Origin: Peptacetobacter sp900550335
GTDB taxonomy: Bacteria; Bacillota; Clostridia; Peptostreptococcales; Peptostreptococcaceae
Direction: 5' to 3'
Length of the DNA stretch: 64,000 bases
Assembly: GCF_047528295.1 (NCBI RefSeq)
Contig: NZ_CP180001.1
Span: 930,001-994,000 of the forward strand
Shown here in pieces: positions 33,827 to 43,044 of this stretch (position 1 is its first letter; each line of letters opens with the position of its first letter). Position numbers and translations under genes: made by a program. The notes beneath the pieces were generated by a model. That model was given only the letters and a program-made list of their open reading frames with translations. It was not told the origin of the DNA and did not search any database.

Positions 33827-33970
33827 ATAAAGGCGTAAAGCGAAATTTTAAAAATGAACTTTTGAGAGGGTATAATAGCAAATCGAACTCGACAATGCGA
33901 CTCGATCGCCTGGAGAGGAGATTGCTATTATAACTCGAAAAAGTTTTTAAAATTTCACTTACGCCTTTAT
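33827..33970 (-). repeat. Hairpin repeat E (short core, long outer stem)
   Basis: Outer arms ATAAAGGCGTAA (33827) and TACGCCTTTAT (33960-33970), with a mid stem AAATTTTAAAAA / TTTTTAAAATTT. The core, on the minus strand, is CTCCAGGC (33915-33908), hairpin GATCGAGTCG, CATTGTCG (33897-33890). It lies 10 bases beyond the HAD-gene stop, in that gene's sense. Its core-proximal 45 bases resemble copy D; the outer stems differ. Confidence 0.85.
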
Positions 33971-33980
33971 TTTTATAAAA

Positions 33981-34772
33981 TTAATCTATCCAGCCAAAAT
34001 GCTTACAAGCATATTCTATTCCATCTTTGTCCGCATCTTTTGTTACAAAGTCGGCTTTTTCTTTTAATTCGTCTATAGCATTTCCCATAGCTATAGAAGT
34101 CCACTCGTCTCTGAACATTTTTAAGTCATTTTTCTGATCTCCAAATACAACTACATCCTTGTAAGGAGCACCAAAATGATCCATAACAGCTTTTATTCCT
34201 ACAGATTTATCGTCTGGCTCAACGAATAAATACGCATCGTGGAATCTAACAAAAGGAAGATTTTTTAAAGCTTCAAGAGTATTATCCTCTTCTGGCTTAC
34301 ATGCTATGTAAAGTTTGTAGTATGTATCGATTTTTTCTATATCTAAATCAGGATCTACAATAGTAGTCATGTAAACATCCTCTGTAACATCCACAAAATC
34401 ATTATTTTTAGTGTATCTAGTTTTTGAATTATCTATAGAAATGCCCCAAGGAATATTTCTACTATCTGCTTCCCTTAAAAGAGCAATACAGTTCTCTTTA
34501 TTAAGAGGCTCTATGTGTAAAAGCTCTCTATTTATAGTTATACCATTTCCACCATCACTTACCATATTGTCAAATCCAAGCTCATCTAAAAGTTCGACAG
34601 CTTTTGCATGACTTCTACCAGTTGCAATAGCTAAAAAATGACCATTTTCCTCTAATTTTTTTAATGTTCTTCTTGTAGATTCTGGAACAAAGGGATCAGG
34701 AAAACCTGTAGAAAGAGTCCCATCTATATCAAAGAAGAAATATTTCTTAACAAATTTTTCATTAGTACTAAT
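33981..34772 (-). CDS. Cof-type HAD-superfamily sugar-phosphate phosphatase
   Basis: About 263 aa. HAD motif I DIDGTL near the N-terminus, motif II AIATGRS, motif III lysine in the DKSVGIKAV stretch and motif IV GDQKNDLKMF mark a type IIB (Cof/YbiV) phosphatase of phosphosugars or FMN-like compounds. The start is unclear. AGGGTGGTGAT (34787-34777) is the only ribosome site; the GTG codons at 34784 and 34781 lie within it, and an in-frame ATG at 34820 has none. An ATT at 34772 has the right spacing. Compare the AUC start at 10774. Confidence 0.82.
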   Translation of the reverse strand: MSTNEKFVKKYFFFDIDGTLSTGFPDPFVPESTRRTLKKLEENGHFLAIATGRSHAKAVELLDELGFDNMVSDGGNGITINRELLHIEPLNKENCIALLREADSRNIPWGISIDNSKTRYTKNNDFVDVTEDVYMTTIVDPDLDIEKIDTYYKLYIACKPEEDNTLEALKNLPFVRFHDAYLFVEPDDKSVGIKAVMDHFGAPYKDVVVFGDQKNDLKMFRDEWTSIAMGNAIDELKEKADFVTKDADKDGIEYACKHFGWID

Positions 34773-35054
34773 AAGAATCACCACCCTATAATAAATTTTT
34801 CTATAAAGAAATGTTACCACAAAAATGAAAAAAATAATATCTATTAATTGTAAAAATTTAATTAATATAAATAAAAGAGATTGATTAATATAAACAAAAG
34901 AAAATTACAAAATAAATTAAAAGAACTGAAAGAATCATTTTTTTAATAGAAGTATTTATTTTCTTTCTTTTTTGTTCTATTATATTAAATGAAGGGAAAT
35001 TAAAATATAAAAATCAATAGAACAAATAATAAAAATTAGAGAAAGGATGGCTAT

Positions 35055-35867
35055 ATGAGCGTATTAAACATAGATAGAAGAATAAATCTAAAAAAAGAAT
35101 ATCAGTCAGTAAAAGAGGACTTTGCAGAAGCTGTCCTTGATAGAGCAGAGAATATAATTAAAAAAGAGGTACTCATAAAATCGACTTATCAGTCTCACTT
35201 TGGAATGTACGAACTTGCAATACTTCAGACGGAAGTTGAAAGAAGAATGATTTTGAGAAAGTTAGAACTAGCTAATGATTATATGAAGTCAGATAAGGAT
35301 ATAGACGAAAATAAAATCAGAGAAATTGCAGAATCAGAGCAGCTAGGACTGATTGAAATAATAGAAAATAAAAAAGAGCGGATACAAAAAGCTAACGATT
35401 ATTTAAAAAGAAATAGATTAAATTCTAGAGAAAAGGAAAGAATGAGGGATAGCTTAAAATTGCTCACACTAAAGCTTCATCCAGTATTATCAAAAAGAGC
35501 AGATGAAAAATCAGTGATGATACTTGAAAGGGCATTGGATGCTTTTATTGACGATAATTATGGAAAAATGAGGATGCTAGAAAATATTTTAGATGTATCT
35601 TGTGAAAAAGAAGAAAATTTAGATGAAAAAACAATGATACAAGAGATAGAAAGAATTAGAAAGGCCATAGCCGATGAGGTAATGCAGGCCGCACTTGAGA
35701 AAAAAGAAAAAGTATTTGAAATGGAAGAATTTGTATTTGACTTGGAAAAAGTTGAGGCTCAAAAGGAAGCACTTAAAAATGAGCTAAAAATAGAGCAAAA
35801 ATCTAGGGATGATTTAAAATATAAACTAGATTTACTAGAAAAAATATACAATTTCAATGTTGAATAA
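35055..35867 (+). CDS. Hypothetical coiled-coil protein with a degenerate J-domain-like segment
   Basis: 270 aa, almost wholly helical and charged. Residues about 135-175 (LTLKLHPVLSK onward) resemble a family of Firmicute proteins with a J-domain-like KLHPDLNP motif, but here the HPD aspartate is valine, so it could not stimulate Hsp70 in the usual way. Residues 205-265 are predicted coiled coil. No signal peptide or membrane span. ATG 35055 follows GAAAGGATG; it is 42 bases upstream of the MATE gene and probably co-transcribed. Function unknown. Confidence 0.65.
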   Translation: MSVLNIDRRINLKKEYQSVKEDFAEAVLDRAENIIKKEVLIKSTYQSHFGMYELAILQTEVERRMILRKLELANDYMKSDKDIDENKIREIAESEQLGLIEIIENKKERIQKANDYLKRNRLNSREKERMRDSLKLLTLKLHPVLSKRADEKSVMILERALDAFIDDNYGKMRMLENILDVSCEKEENLDEKTMIQEIERIRKAIADEVMQAALEKKEKVFEMEEFVFDLEKVEAQKEALKNELKIEQKSRDDLKYKLDLLEKIYNFNVE

Positions 35868-35909
35868 TAATAAAAATAGGGGATTTTGATAAAAAGAATA
35901 GGAGGATTT

Positions 35910-37274
35910 ATGGCAGGGAGAATCGACTTAACAGAAGGAAGAATAGCCGACAAGCTTATAAGATTGGCACTTCCTATAATGGGAACATCATTTATAAACA
36001 TAGGATATAACGTAGTAGATATGCTATGGGTTGGTAGAGCAGGAAGTTCTGCCGTTGCAGCAGTTGGAACTGCTGGATTTTATACTTGGTTAGCACTTGC
36101 ATTTATTGCTATATCTAGGGTTGGTGGAGAAGTAAAGGTTGCTCAGAGCATGGGAGACCACAACCTAGATGAAACAAGAGCGTATATAAAAGCAGCTATA
36201 GAGATAAATATTGTTTTAGCGATATTATTTGGGGCTGTTCTTATAATATTTAACCGACCACTGATTGAGTTGTTTAGACTTGGAGACGAGCATGTAACAC
36301 AACAGGGAAGTATATACCTTATAATAGTAGGATTAGGTATGGTATTTTACTTTATAAATCCTGTGTTTACAGCTATTTTCAATGGATTAGGAGATAGTAA
36401 AACTCCATTTTTAATTAATACAACAGGACTTTTAGTTAATATATTCTTAGATCCAGTTCTTATACTTGGATTTGGTCCATTCCCTAAAATGGGAGTTGCC
36501 GGTGCTGCGATTGCAACAATAACTGCACAGGCGTGTGCTACACTAGTATTTATATACAAAATAGCTAAAAAAGAAGGAATATATTTTAAAATAAGATACT
36601 TTAAAAATATAAAACTAAGTTACCATAAAGAGCTGTTTGTGCTTGGATTACCGGTTGCAATACAGAGTGGTATGTTTACAGGATTTTCAATGTGTATAGG
36701 TGTAATAGTTGCAAAATGGGGTCCAGTTGCCATTGCGGTGCAGAAAGTTGGTAACCAGATAGAGTCTATTGCATATACAACTGCTGATGGTATGGCTTCA
36801 TCTGTATCTGCATTTGTAGGGCAGAACTACGGTGCAGGAAAAGTAGATAGAATAGAAAAAGGTGCAAAAGTTGGAATAATGTTTGCTATATTCTGGGGAG
36901 CACTTACAATGTTCTTATTAGTATTTGGGGCAGATTTTATATTTAAATTCTTCATAGACGAGCCAGAAGCTAGAAGGATAGGTGCAAATTACCTTATGAT
37001 ATTAGGATTTGGGGAAATATTCCAGTGCTTAGAAATAATAGTAACTGGTGTACTTAGAGGTCTAGGAAGAACTTACATAACATCTGCTGTAAGTATAATA
37101 TTTACAGGAGCTAGAATACCTATGGCACTTATTTTATCATCTGCATTAGGACTTGGACTAACAGGTGTATGGATTAGTATATCTCTTAGTATGGGAATAA
37201 AAGGTATTGTAATGCTATCAGTTTACTTAAATTACAAACGAAGAGGAAAACTTGTGGAAAGTAAAAGCAAGTAA
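35910..37274 (+). CDS. MATE-family multidrug/Na+ antiporter
   Basis: 454-aa membrane protein with twelve hydrophobic segments in two homologous halves. Typical features are LIRLALPIMGTSFIN at the start, GLGDSKTPF in the first half and VGQNYGAGK in the second. ATG 35910 (MAGRIDLTEG) is preceded by a perfect AGGAGG; the start at 35886 is less likely. MATE proteins of this NorM/DinF-like type usually expel cationic compounds in exchange for Na+ or H+. A Na+ gradient would be available from the Na+-type V-ATPase. Confidence 0.9.
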   Translation: MAGRIDLTEGRIADKLIRLALPIMGTSFINIGYNVVDMLWVGRAGSSAVAAVGTAGFYTWLALAFIAISRVGGEVKVAQSMGDHNLDETRAYIKAAIEINIVLAILFGAVLIIFNRPLIELFRLGDEHVTQQGSIYLIIVGLGMVFYFINPVFTAIFNGLGDSKTPFLINTTGLLVNIFLDPVLILGFGPFPKMGVAGAAIATITAQACATLVFIYKIAKKEGIYFKIRYFKNIKLSYHKELFVLGLPVAIQSGMFTGFSMCIGVIVAKWGPVAIAVQKVGNQIESIAYTTADGMASSVSAFVGQNYGAGKVDRIEKGAKVGIMFAIFWGALTMFLLVFGADFIFKFFIDEPEARRIGANYLMILGFGEIFQCLEIIVTGVLRGLGRTYITSAVSIIFTGARIPMALILSSALGLGLTGVWISISLSMGIKGIVMLSVYLNYKRRGKLVESKSK

Positions 37275-37948
37275 CAACTTAAGTAAACTTATAAAGTTTT
37301 TTGACTTTATTATATAAAGAATCCAGTTAGATATAAAAAACGAACAATAATATGGTTTGATTGATAGAAAATACTGAAATGATAGAAATAATTTATATGC
37401 AAAAATGAACTTATAGAAAAAAATTAAAAAATTTAAAATGACGAAAAATAAGTTGATATGTTTGAAACCTTTGCAAAAACTAAAGTGTATAGATTATAAA
37501 ATTTTTTAAATAAAGAATATTAGAGTTGTAACTAATAAAAAAATGATTTTATAATTTTCTGACAGACATATAAATGTACTTGCATTATTCAAAAATAGAT
37601 AGTATAATTTGAAGAGTAGTAACGAAAGAAATATAAAAAAAAACTTAAATAAGAAAAGTATACAACATAGCAATCAACTAACTTAACCATATAAATTTTA
37701 TGTAATAAAAGACTGTATCACATTCTGCTGCGTGAACAGTTTTTTATTTTTTTTTGAAGATATTTTGGTAATATATATGCAAATTGAAAATTTTTTTGCT
37801 TGAAATTAAAATAAAAAATACCTATAATATTATATGAGAATTTATTGAGAATAAATAGAGTATAGAATCAAGTAAAATCAATACTCTTATACAAATGAAA
37901 TCAAATGATAAACTATATCAAATAATAATTAAACAGGGAGGGATAACT
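37275..37948. other. AT-rich gap between MATE and CDF genes
   Basis: A weak hairpin with a long T run (about 37708-37757, AACTGT-type arms) may terminate a transcript. A plausible promoter (TTGAAA near 37800, TATAAT near 37826) precedes the CDF gene. No coding sequence is supported; the ATG at 37895 lacks a ribosome site. Confidence 0.4.
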
Positions 37949-39133
37949 TTGATTTCTGAAGCAATTATTAAAAAGTTTATTAAAAATAGTGAACAGGTTG
38001 AAAATGAAGAAGTAAGGAATAAATACGGAACTGTTGCAGGGATAGTAGGTATAGTATCAAACCTACTTTTATTTATTTTAAAGTTTAGTATAGGGTTCTT
38101 AAGTGGAAGTATTGCCATAACAGCAGACGCATTTAACAACTTTACAGATATGGCATCATCTGCAATAACTATGATAGGATTTAAATTAGCTAGTATGCCT
38201 GCAGATGAAGAGCATCCATTTGGACATGGTAGACTAGAATATTTATCAGCACTTGTTGTTGCATTTATGGTAATGTTTGTAGGTATAAAATTCGTTCAGA
38301 CATCTTTTGAAAGAATAATGAATCCAGTAGCGGTACAGTTTAGCCTAATACCATTTTTACTTCTTTTAGCATCTATGGCTGTTAAATTCTGGCTTGGAAG
38401 ATTTAACAAACATGTAGGTGAAAAGATAGACTCATCGGCTTTAAAGGCTGTTGCAGTAGATGCTATGGGAGATGTATTTACATCAGGATGTGTTGTATTA
38501 TCATATCTAATAGCAAAATTTACTGCATTCCCATTAGACGGATATGTAGGTATAGTTGTATCTTTAATAATATTATATGCAGGCTTCTCTTTAATAAAAG
38601 AAACTGTAAGTCCATTATTAGGTGAAGCTCCAGATGAAGAAATGGTAGACAACATAGTGAATGGGTTATTAGAGTACAATATAATCTCAGGGGTTCATGA
38701 CCTTATAATACACAACTACGGTGTAGGTAGATGTATAGCCTCTGTACACGCTGAGGTGCCTTGTAATATAGATATAATGGAGATACACGAGGTTATAGAT
38801 GATGCAGAAAAAGAACTATCTAAGAAATTAAACATACACTTAGTAATACACATGGATCCAATAGCTGTTGAAGATGAAGACTATATCCAGACTAGAACAG
38901 AGCTTGCTAGAATAATAGCTAGAAATGAAAAAATAGAATCTATGCACGATTTAAGAATAGTAGGAAAAGGAAATAAGAAAAACTTAGTATTTGATGTCGT
39001 TGTAGACGGTGATTTATCTCACAGTGAAGAGGAAGAGCTTAAAAACTGGGTAAATGAAGAGATACAGAAGATTCATCCAAACTACAATTGTGTAATATTA
39101 GTAGATAAAAACTATGTAAAAAGACATTTTTAA
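37949..39133 (+). CDS. mntE: Cation diffusion facilitator, probably manganese exporter (MntE type)
   Basis: 394 aa: six membrane spans (about 20-210) then a cytoplasmic metal-sensing domain and an extra C-terminal region. The metal site is NxxxD in TM2 (FNNFTD) and DxxxD in TM5 (DAMGD), the combination described for Mn2+ CDFs, in place of the HxxxD of zinc exporters. The start is TTG 37949, six bases after GGGAGG. Iron as an alternative substrate is possible. Followed by two terminators. Confidence 0.85.
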   Translation: MISEAIIKKFIKNSEQVENEEVRNKYGTVAGIVGIVSNLLLFILKFSIGFLSGSIAITADAFNNFTDMASSAITMIGFKLASMPADEEHPFGHGRLEYLSALVVAFMVMFVGIKFVQTSFERIMNPVAVQFSLIPFLLLLASMAVKFWLGRFNKHVGEKIDSSALKAVAVDAMGDVFTSGCVVLSYLIAKFTAFPLDGYVGIVVSLIILYAGFSLIKETVSPLLGEAPDEEMVDNIVNGLLEYNIISGVHDLIIHNYGVGRCIASVHAEVPCNIDIMEIHEVIDDAEKELSKKLNIHLVIHMDPIAVEDEDYIQTRTELARIIARNEKIESMHDLRIVGKGNKKNLVFDVVVDGDLSHSEEEELKNWVNEEIQKIHPNYNCVILVDKNYVKRHF

Positions 39134-39142
39134 GTTAAAAAG

Positions 39143-39172
39143 AGGCTGTTGCAATTTGCAATGGCCTTTTTT
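39143..39172 (+). terminator. Terminator after the CDF gene
   Basis: AGGCTGTTGCAA pairs with TTGCAATGGCCT, followed by six T. Confidence 0.85.
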
Positions 39173-39203
39173 AGTAATTAATCATTTATATATTTTTAAA
39201 AAT

Positions 39204-39254
39204 AAAAAAGAGGCTATCATATTAATAAATAGAGTTAATACGATAGCCTCTTTT
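39204..39254. terminator. Bidirectional terminator between convergent genes
   Basis: AAAAAGAGGCTATC and GATAGCCTCTTTT arms with a long AT loop; A run on the left and T run on the right serve both strands. Confidence 0.75.
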
Positions 39255-39273
39255 AATCTTAAATTATAATTAA

Positions 39274-39639
39274 CTATTTTGAAGAAGTGAAAATAGTTTT
39301 AACTATGTTCAATATTTCTGTAAGTACTTCAAAATTGCCTTTAACACTTTCTTTTGTAACTATTATATCGGCAGCTACATCTGTAACAACTTCGCTAACA
39401 TCTCTAACGTTTTCTCCAACCTGACCAAAATCATCTACAAGCTTAGGAAGTTTTGCAACTGATTTAGTTATATTTTCTGTATTGTCATCAAGGACAACAT
39501 TGACCTTATCCAAAACAGAATTCACATTTTTTATAGTTGTTAGAAGATTTATTATTAGCTTTATTAAAAATACTAAAGCTACACAACCTATTATAGCCAA
39601 TATAAATAAAATTGTATTGAGATTAATTGTAACAGTCAT
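39274..39639 (-). CDS. DUF948-like membrane-anchored protein
   Basis: 121 aa. One N-terminal membrane helix (about 9-32) followed by a long amphipathic helical region with NxxNVVLDD-type heptads, as in DUF948/YtxG-like general-stress proteins. It lies 16 bases downstream of the YtxH-like gene on the same strand, the arrangement known from ytxG-ytxH in bacilli. Its GTG/ATG start at 39639 follows GGGGAG. Envelope stress or division-related function is a guess. Confidence 0.7.
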   Translation of the reverse strand: MTVTINLNTILFILAIIGCVALVFLIKLIINLLTTIKNVNSVLDKVNVVLDDNTENITKSVAKLPKLVDDFGQVGENVRDVSEVVTDVAADIIVTKESVKGNFEVLTEILNIVKTIFTSSK

Positions 39640-39655
39640 AGTCTACTCCCCAATT

Positions 39656-40081
39656 CTAAACTTCCTTTTGTTCTTCAGATGCTTCTTCAAGAGCTACAGC
39701 AGCTTCCTCAAGAGCTTCAACTACTTCTTCTGAATTAACATCACATTCTTCACAAGCTTCGTCTACAGCTTTTTTAGCATCAAGATATTCTTTTATTTTA
39801 GCTTTAGAATCGTTGAATTTTTCTTTCTGAGAGCTTAAAACATCGCCAGCTTTAGCTTTTGCACCAGTAGCTTTGTCTGATACGGCATCAACAGCTTGTT
39901 TAGAAGCATTTTTGATGTCTTCTCTTGTTTCTTTTCCTGATTTAGGAGCTAATAAAATACCACCAACTGCACCTGCTGCCACACCAGCGGCAACTCCTGC
40001 TGCAGCAGTTTTAGCTTTTTTAAGCTTTTCTGCTCTTATTTTTTCCTGTCTTTTTGCCTGTATTTTTTTTGATAAACTCAT
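39656..40081 (-). CDS. ytxH: YtxH-domain protein
   Basis: About 141 aa. A basic N-terminus is followed by a glycine/alanine-rich hydrophobic stretch (GVAAGVAAGAVGGILLAPKS) that is the YtxH signature, including the LLAPKSGKETR motif. Then comes an acidic, alanine-rich helical tail. Start ATG 40081 (MSLSKK) lies behind GAGGGG; the upstream ATG at 40099 is not supported. Forms an operon with the DUF948-like gene. Confidence 0.8.
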   Translation of the reverse strand: MSLSKKIQAKRQEKIRAEKLKKAKTAAAGVAAGVAAGAVGGILLAPKSGKETREDIKNASKQAVDAVSDKATGAKAKAGDVLSSQKEKFNDSKAKIKEYLDAKKAVDEACEECDVNSEEVVEALEEAAVALEEASEEQKEV

Positions 40082-40218
40082 ATAACCGACCCCTCTCAAA
40101 ATTTGTTTTGAAATTTATTATAAAATTCATATTATAAACAATATATACCCATTTATAACTAATGTAAACAAAAAAATTGTGAATTTTCAAAATAAAATAT
40201 AAAAATATGAAATATTTA

Positions 40219-41103
40219 TTATTTATTATTTATATTTTCTTTTATTTCTTCAAGAAGAGATTTATGTTTTAAAGATTTCATGTTAGGGAATGCTTTTATA
40301 ACTCTTCTTCTTAATACACCATGACCTTTGCTCTTTAATTCTTCTATTCTAGTATTTAAAGATTTAATTTCAAATTCTAGCTCATTCATAATCTTATGTT
40401 CTTCTTTTATAAAGTTGCCTTTGAAGTCATTAGATAGAAGCTCTTCCATTTCAGCTGGAGAGTATTTAGAGAGTCCAAGCTCTTCAATCTGGTTTGCAAG
40501 ACTAGCCTGTAAATGACCTTTGACAACTTCGAGATGTCTTTTTCTCTTTTCAAGAAGATCTTCATGAAGTTCATGAAGTTTTTCAAGTCTTTCGTTAAGA
40601 TGAAGGATAGTACCTGCTGTAATAATTGTATCTACTATAAAGTAAGTTGCAAATAATACAGAAAGTGCAAATGCTACCTTTGTATTGATACTAGCCACAA
40701 AATCATCTATAGCTGGATGTATTACAAGCATAACGAAAAGAGAAAGTAAACCAAACATCAGTGAGTTTTGAAGGCATACTCTACCGTTTATGTTGTACTT
40801 GTATGTCGAATAATCCCACCAAGACATGTGGAAGATTTTTTCTAGCACATAGCTTGTAATATATTCTAGTGTACTTGTTACTATTATACTTGCTATAAAT
40901 AACACAGGAATATTATTTACAAATGGAGACAATATCGAAATAACAAGTAAAGCTCCAAATCCGTATATAGGGCAGAATGGACCATTCAAGAACCCTCTGT
41001 TTACTAGTTTTTTCTGTCCAATTGAGCAGTATGCACTCTCGCACACCCACCCTAAAAAACTGTATATGGTGAAATATAGCACCTGGATATACAATAGTTT
41101 CAT
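40219..41103 (-). CDS. CmpB-like putative ABC-transporter permease (PF06541)
   Basis: 294 aa. Five or six membrane segments in residues 1-165 with the family motifs YSFLGWVCES, RGFLNGPFCPIYGFGALL, LEYITSYVLEKIFHMSWWDY and NGRVCLQNSLMFG, then a cytoplasmic coiled-coil tail (about 165-290). Members of this family are widespread in Clostridia and their function is unknown; no ATPase or binding-protein gene is next to it. ATG 41103 is preceded by GAGGTG. Confidence 0.8.
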   Translation of the reverse strand: MKLLYIQVLYFTIYSFLGWVCESAYCSIGQKKLVNRGFLNGPFCPIYGFGALLVISILSPFVNNIPVLFIASIIVTSTLEYITSYVLEKIFHMSWWDYSTYKYNINGRVCLQNSLMFGLLSLFVMLVIHPAIDDFVASINTKVAFALSVLFATYFIVDTIITAGTILHLNERLEKLHELHEDLLEKRKRHLEVVKGHLQASLANQIEELGLSKYSPAEMEELLSNDFKGNFIKEEHKIMNELEFEIKSLNTRIEELKSKGHGVLRRRVIKAFPNMKSLKHKSLLEEIKENINNK

Positions 41104-41963
41104 ATAGTATTCACCTCATTCTAAAAAATAAGCCTGAAATCAAGTTGTAGACTGTGTTTCAATGCAAAAAAATATCTAAAAAAATACAATTTCCTTCATT
41201 AAATAATCTTGATAATAGTTTTCAGGCTATAAACATAATTATTCGAGATAATTTGTAATTATAGATTGAAAAATATAAGTTACAATTATGGCAAAAATGA
41301 AACAACCAAAAATAAATTATACTTATATATATTGAAATTATGTTTATACATATATTATAAAAAACGATTGTGAATATACTGTAATAAACTGTGAAAAAAC
41401 TGTAAAAAATGCACGATTATTAAAAAATAAAAAGATTATTGAGAAAATGAGGAAAATAAAGAATTATTAAATAGCAGCTAGAGAGAAATCAAACAACAAT
41501 AATTAAAAATTAAATAAGAATAATATAAAAATAAAGTCAAAATAATGTAGAAAGAGTCTAAAAAATATATATCTGTAAAAACTAAATGTAACAATTGTAG
41601 GAAATAGAAACAAAAAGTTACAATCTTTGTAACTTTTTGTGTTACAAAATATAAAAGAAAAAATAAAAAAATTTATAGCTAAAGAAAAAACAAGTTGTTA
41701 CTTGTGTATATGCTAAAATCCTTGAAATACACAAAAACACGATAATAATCAATTGTCATGCCAAAAATAACACACAACTTGTTGTTGTTTGTTGTTTGTA
41801 AAATTTTCAAAAAAAGTCTTTACAAAGCTGTAACTTTTGTATTATTATATATACAAGCTTAAAAAAGTTACAAAAAAGTAACAGCGAAGTAAAAGAAAAG
41901 TAACAAATTGTAAGAAATGAATATTAGATTATATTAAGATAAGTAAATTTTGGGAGGATTTTA
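41104..41963. promoter_or_regulatory. Long AT-rich divergent regulatory region with GTTAC/GTAAC repeats
   Basis: It contains a long-loop inverted repeat AGCCTGAAA / TTTCAGGCT (41131-41227). A perfect 13-bp hairpin ACAAAAAGTTACA / TGTAACTTTTTGT lies at 41610-41640, with at least six further GTTAC or GTAAC words between 41580 and 41910. The promoter of the wall-protein gene is probably TTTACA 41819 with TATTAT 41843. No coding sequence seen. Confidence 0.55.
41867..41883 (-). promoter_or_regulatory. Candidate WalR (YycF)-type binding site
   Basis: On the minus strand it reads TGTTAC-TTTTT-TGTAAC, matching the WalR consensus TGTWAH-N5-TGTWAH. It lies between the likely promoter and the start of a wall-acting 3D-domain protein, the class of gene WalR controls in other Firmicutes. 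Confidence 0.45.
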
Positions 41964-42725
41964 ATGTTAAACTTGAAGAAAAAACTAAGCGCAATAGTAT
42001 TAGCATCGATGATGCTTTTATCGAGCACAGGGTTTGTATTTGCAGATGAAAAAATAGAAGATATAGATACAGTAGCAGCTGAGGCAACAGTTGAAGAAAG
42101 CTCAGATGCAACTAGAACAACTTCAGTAGTAGAAAACAACGACGGATGGATAAAAAGAGGAAAAGACTTCTATTACAATGATGAAGACGGTGAAGTATTA
42201 AAAGGTTGGCAGAATGTAGATGGAAAACACTACTACTTCTGGAAAGATGGAAAAATGGCAAATGGTTGGTCAAAAATAAACAACAAAACATATTACTTCA
42301 CAAGAGAAAATGGAAAACACACTGGAATATGTAAATTAGATAATGGAAAAACATACAACTTCAATAAAGAAGGTGTACTTACTCCAGGAATAGTTAGACA
42401 GAAAGGTAAAATACTTTACTTTGACCAGAGAGGTAAACTTGCTTCAACAGGTAAATCATACAAATCAAATGCTTCAGCTTATTCTGGACATTCAACAACA
42501 TCAACAGGACAGAAACCAAGATGGGGAACAATAGCTGTTGACCCTAAAGTAATACCTTATGGATCAAAAGTTTATATACCTTACTTCAACAAAACATTCA
42601 TAGCTAATGACTGTGGTGGAGCAATAAAAGGTACAAAAATAGACATATTCATGAACTCAAGCAAAGAATGCTACAAATTTGGAAGAAGAAACATAGAAAT
42701 AATCGTATTAAAAGATGTAAAATAA
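41964..42725 (+). CDS. Secreted 3D-domain cell-wall protein with choline-binding-type repeats
   Basis: 253 aa. Signal peptide (1-27, cleavage after VFA), acidic linker (30-60), three or so CW_binding_1 repeats (61-160; GWQNVDGKHYYF, GWSKINNKTYYF), then a C-terminal 3D domain (about 168-250) with its three aspartates D193 (AVDPKVIPYG), D216 (ANDCGGAI) and D227 (KIDIFM). The 3D domain is the fold of lytic transglycosylases such as MltA and of Rpf/Sps proteins, so peptidoglycan cleavage is likely. ATG 41964 follows GGGAGG; a large promoter region with a WalR-like site precedes it, and a bidirectional terminator follows. Confidence 0.9.
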   Translation: MLNLKKKLSAIVLASMMLLSSTGFVFADEKIEDIDTVAAEATVEESSDATRTTSVVENNDGWIKRGKDFYYNDEDGEVLKGWQNVDGKHYYFWKDGKMANGWSKINNKTYYFTRENGKHTGICKLDNGKTYNFNKEGVLTPGIVRQKGKILYFDQRGKLASTGKSYKSNASAYSGHSTTSTGQKPRWGTIAVDPKVIPYGSKVYIPYFNKTFIANDCGGAIKGTKIDIFMNSSKECYKFGRRNIEIIVLKDVK

Positions 42726-42782
42726 TAAATTAGATATACATGTTCTTCAAACTTAATAAAATAATACTCAGTAAAAAGAAAA

Positions 42783-42820
42783 GGGGCTATTGTGAAAACA
42801 ATAGCCCCTTTTCTTTTCTT
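42783..42820. terminator. Bidirectional terminator after the 3D-domain gene
   Basis: GGGGCTATTGT and ACAATAGCCCC form a perfect 11-bp stem with a GAAA loop, flanked by A-rich and T-rich runs. Confidence 0.9.
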
Positions 42821-43034
42821 TAATTTCTATTTTTTAAGCAGATAAATGATTGCTGTTGCAAGTTTTTGTATAAGTCCTTAAGTTAGTAATCACAAATTAA
42901 TTTGCATCGACAATTCCGCAAGCGCCCCACACCTTTATATATTTTTCAATAATAATTGGGGCGCTGAGGACTGGAGAGCAAATAATTGTGATTACTAACT
43001 TAAAAAGGCTATTGCAAAAATTTGCAACAGCCTC
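42815..43034 (-). repeat. Hairpin repeat C (long form, near-identical to B)
   Basis: Plus-strand core arms CGACAATTCCGCAAGCGCC (42908-42926) and GGCGCTGAGGACTGGAG (42960-42976). The outer stem TAAGTTAGTAATCACAA pairs with TTGTGATTACTAACTTA, and the terminal arm GCTGTTGCAA (42852) with TTGCAACAGC (43022). It lies 10 bases beyond the desulfoferrodoxin stop and in its sense. Similarity to B extends about 30 bases left of the stem (AATTTCTATTTTTT), so B and C are true dispersed copies. Confidence 0.88.
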
Positions 43035-43044
43035 TATTTATTTC

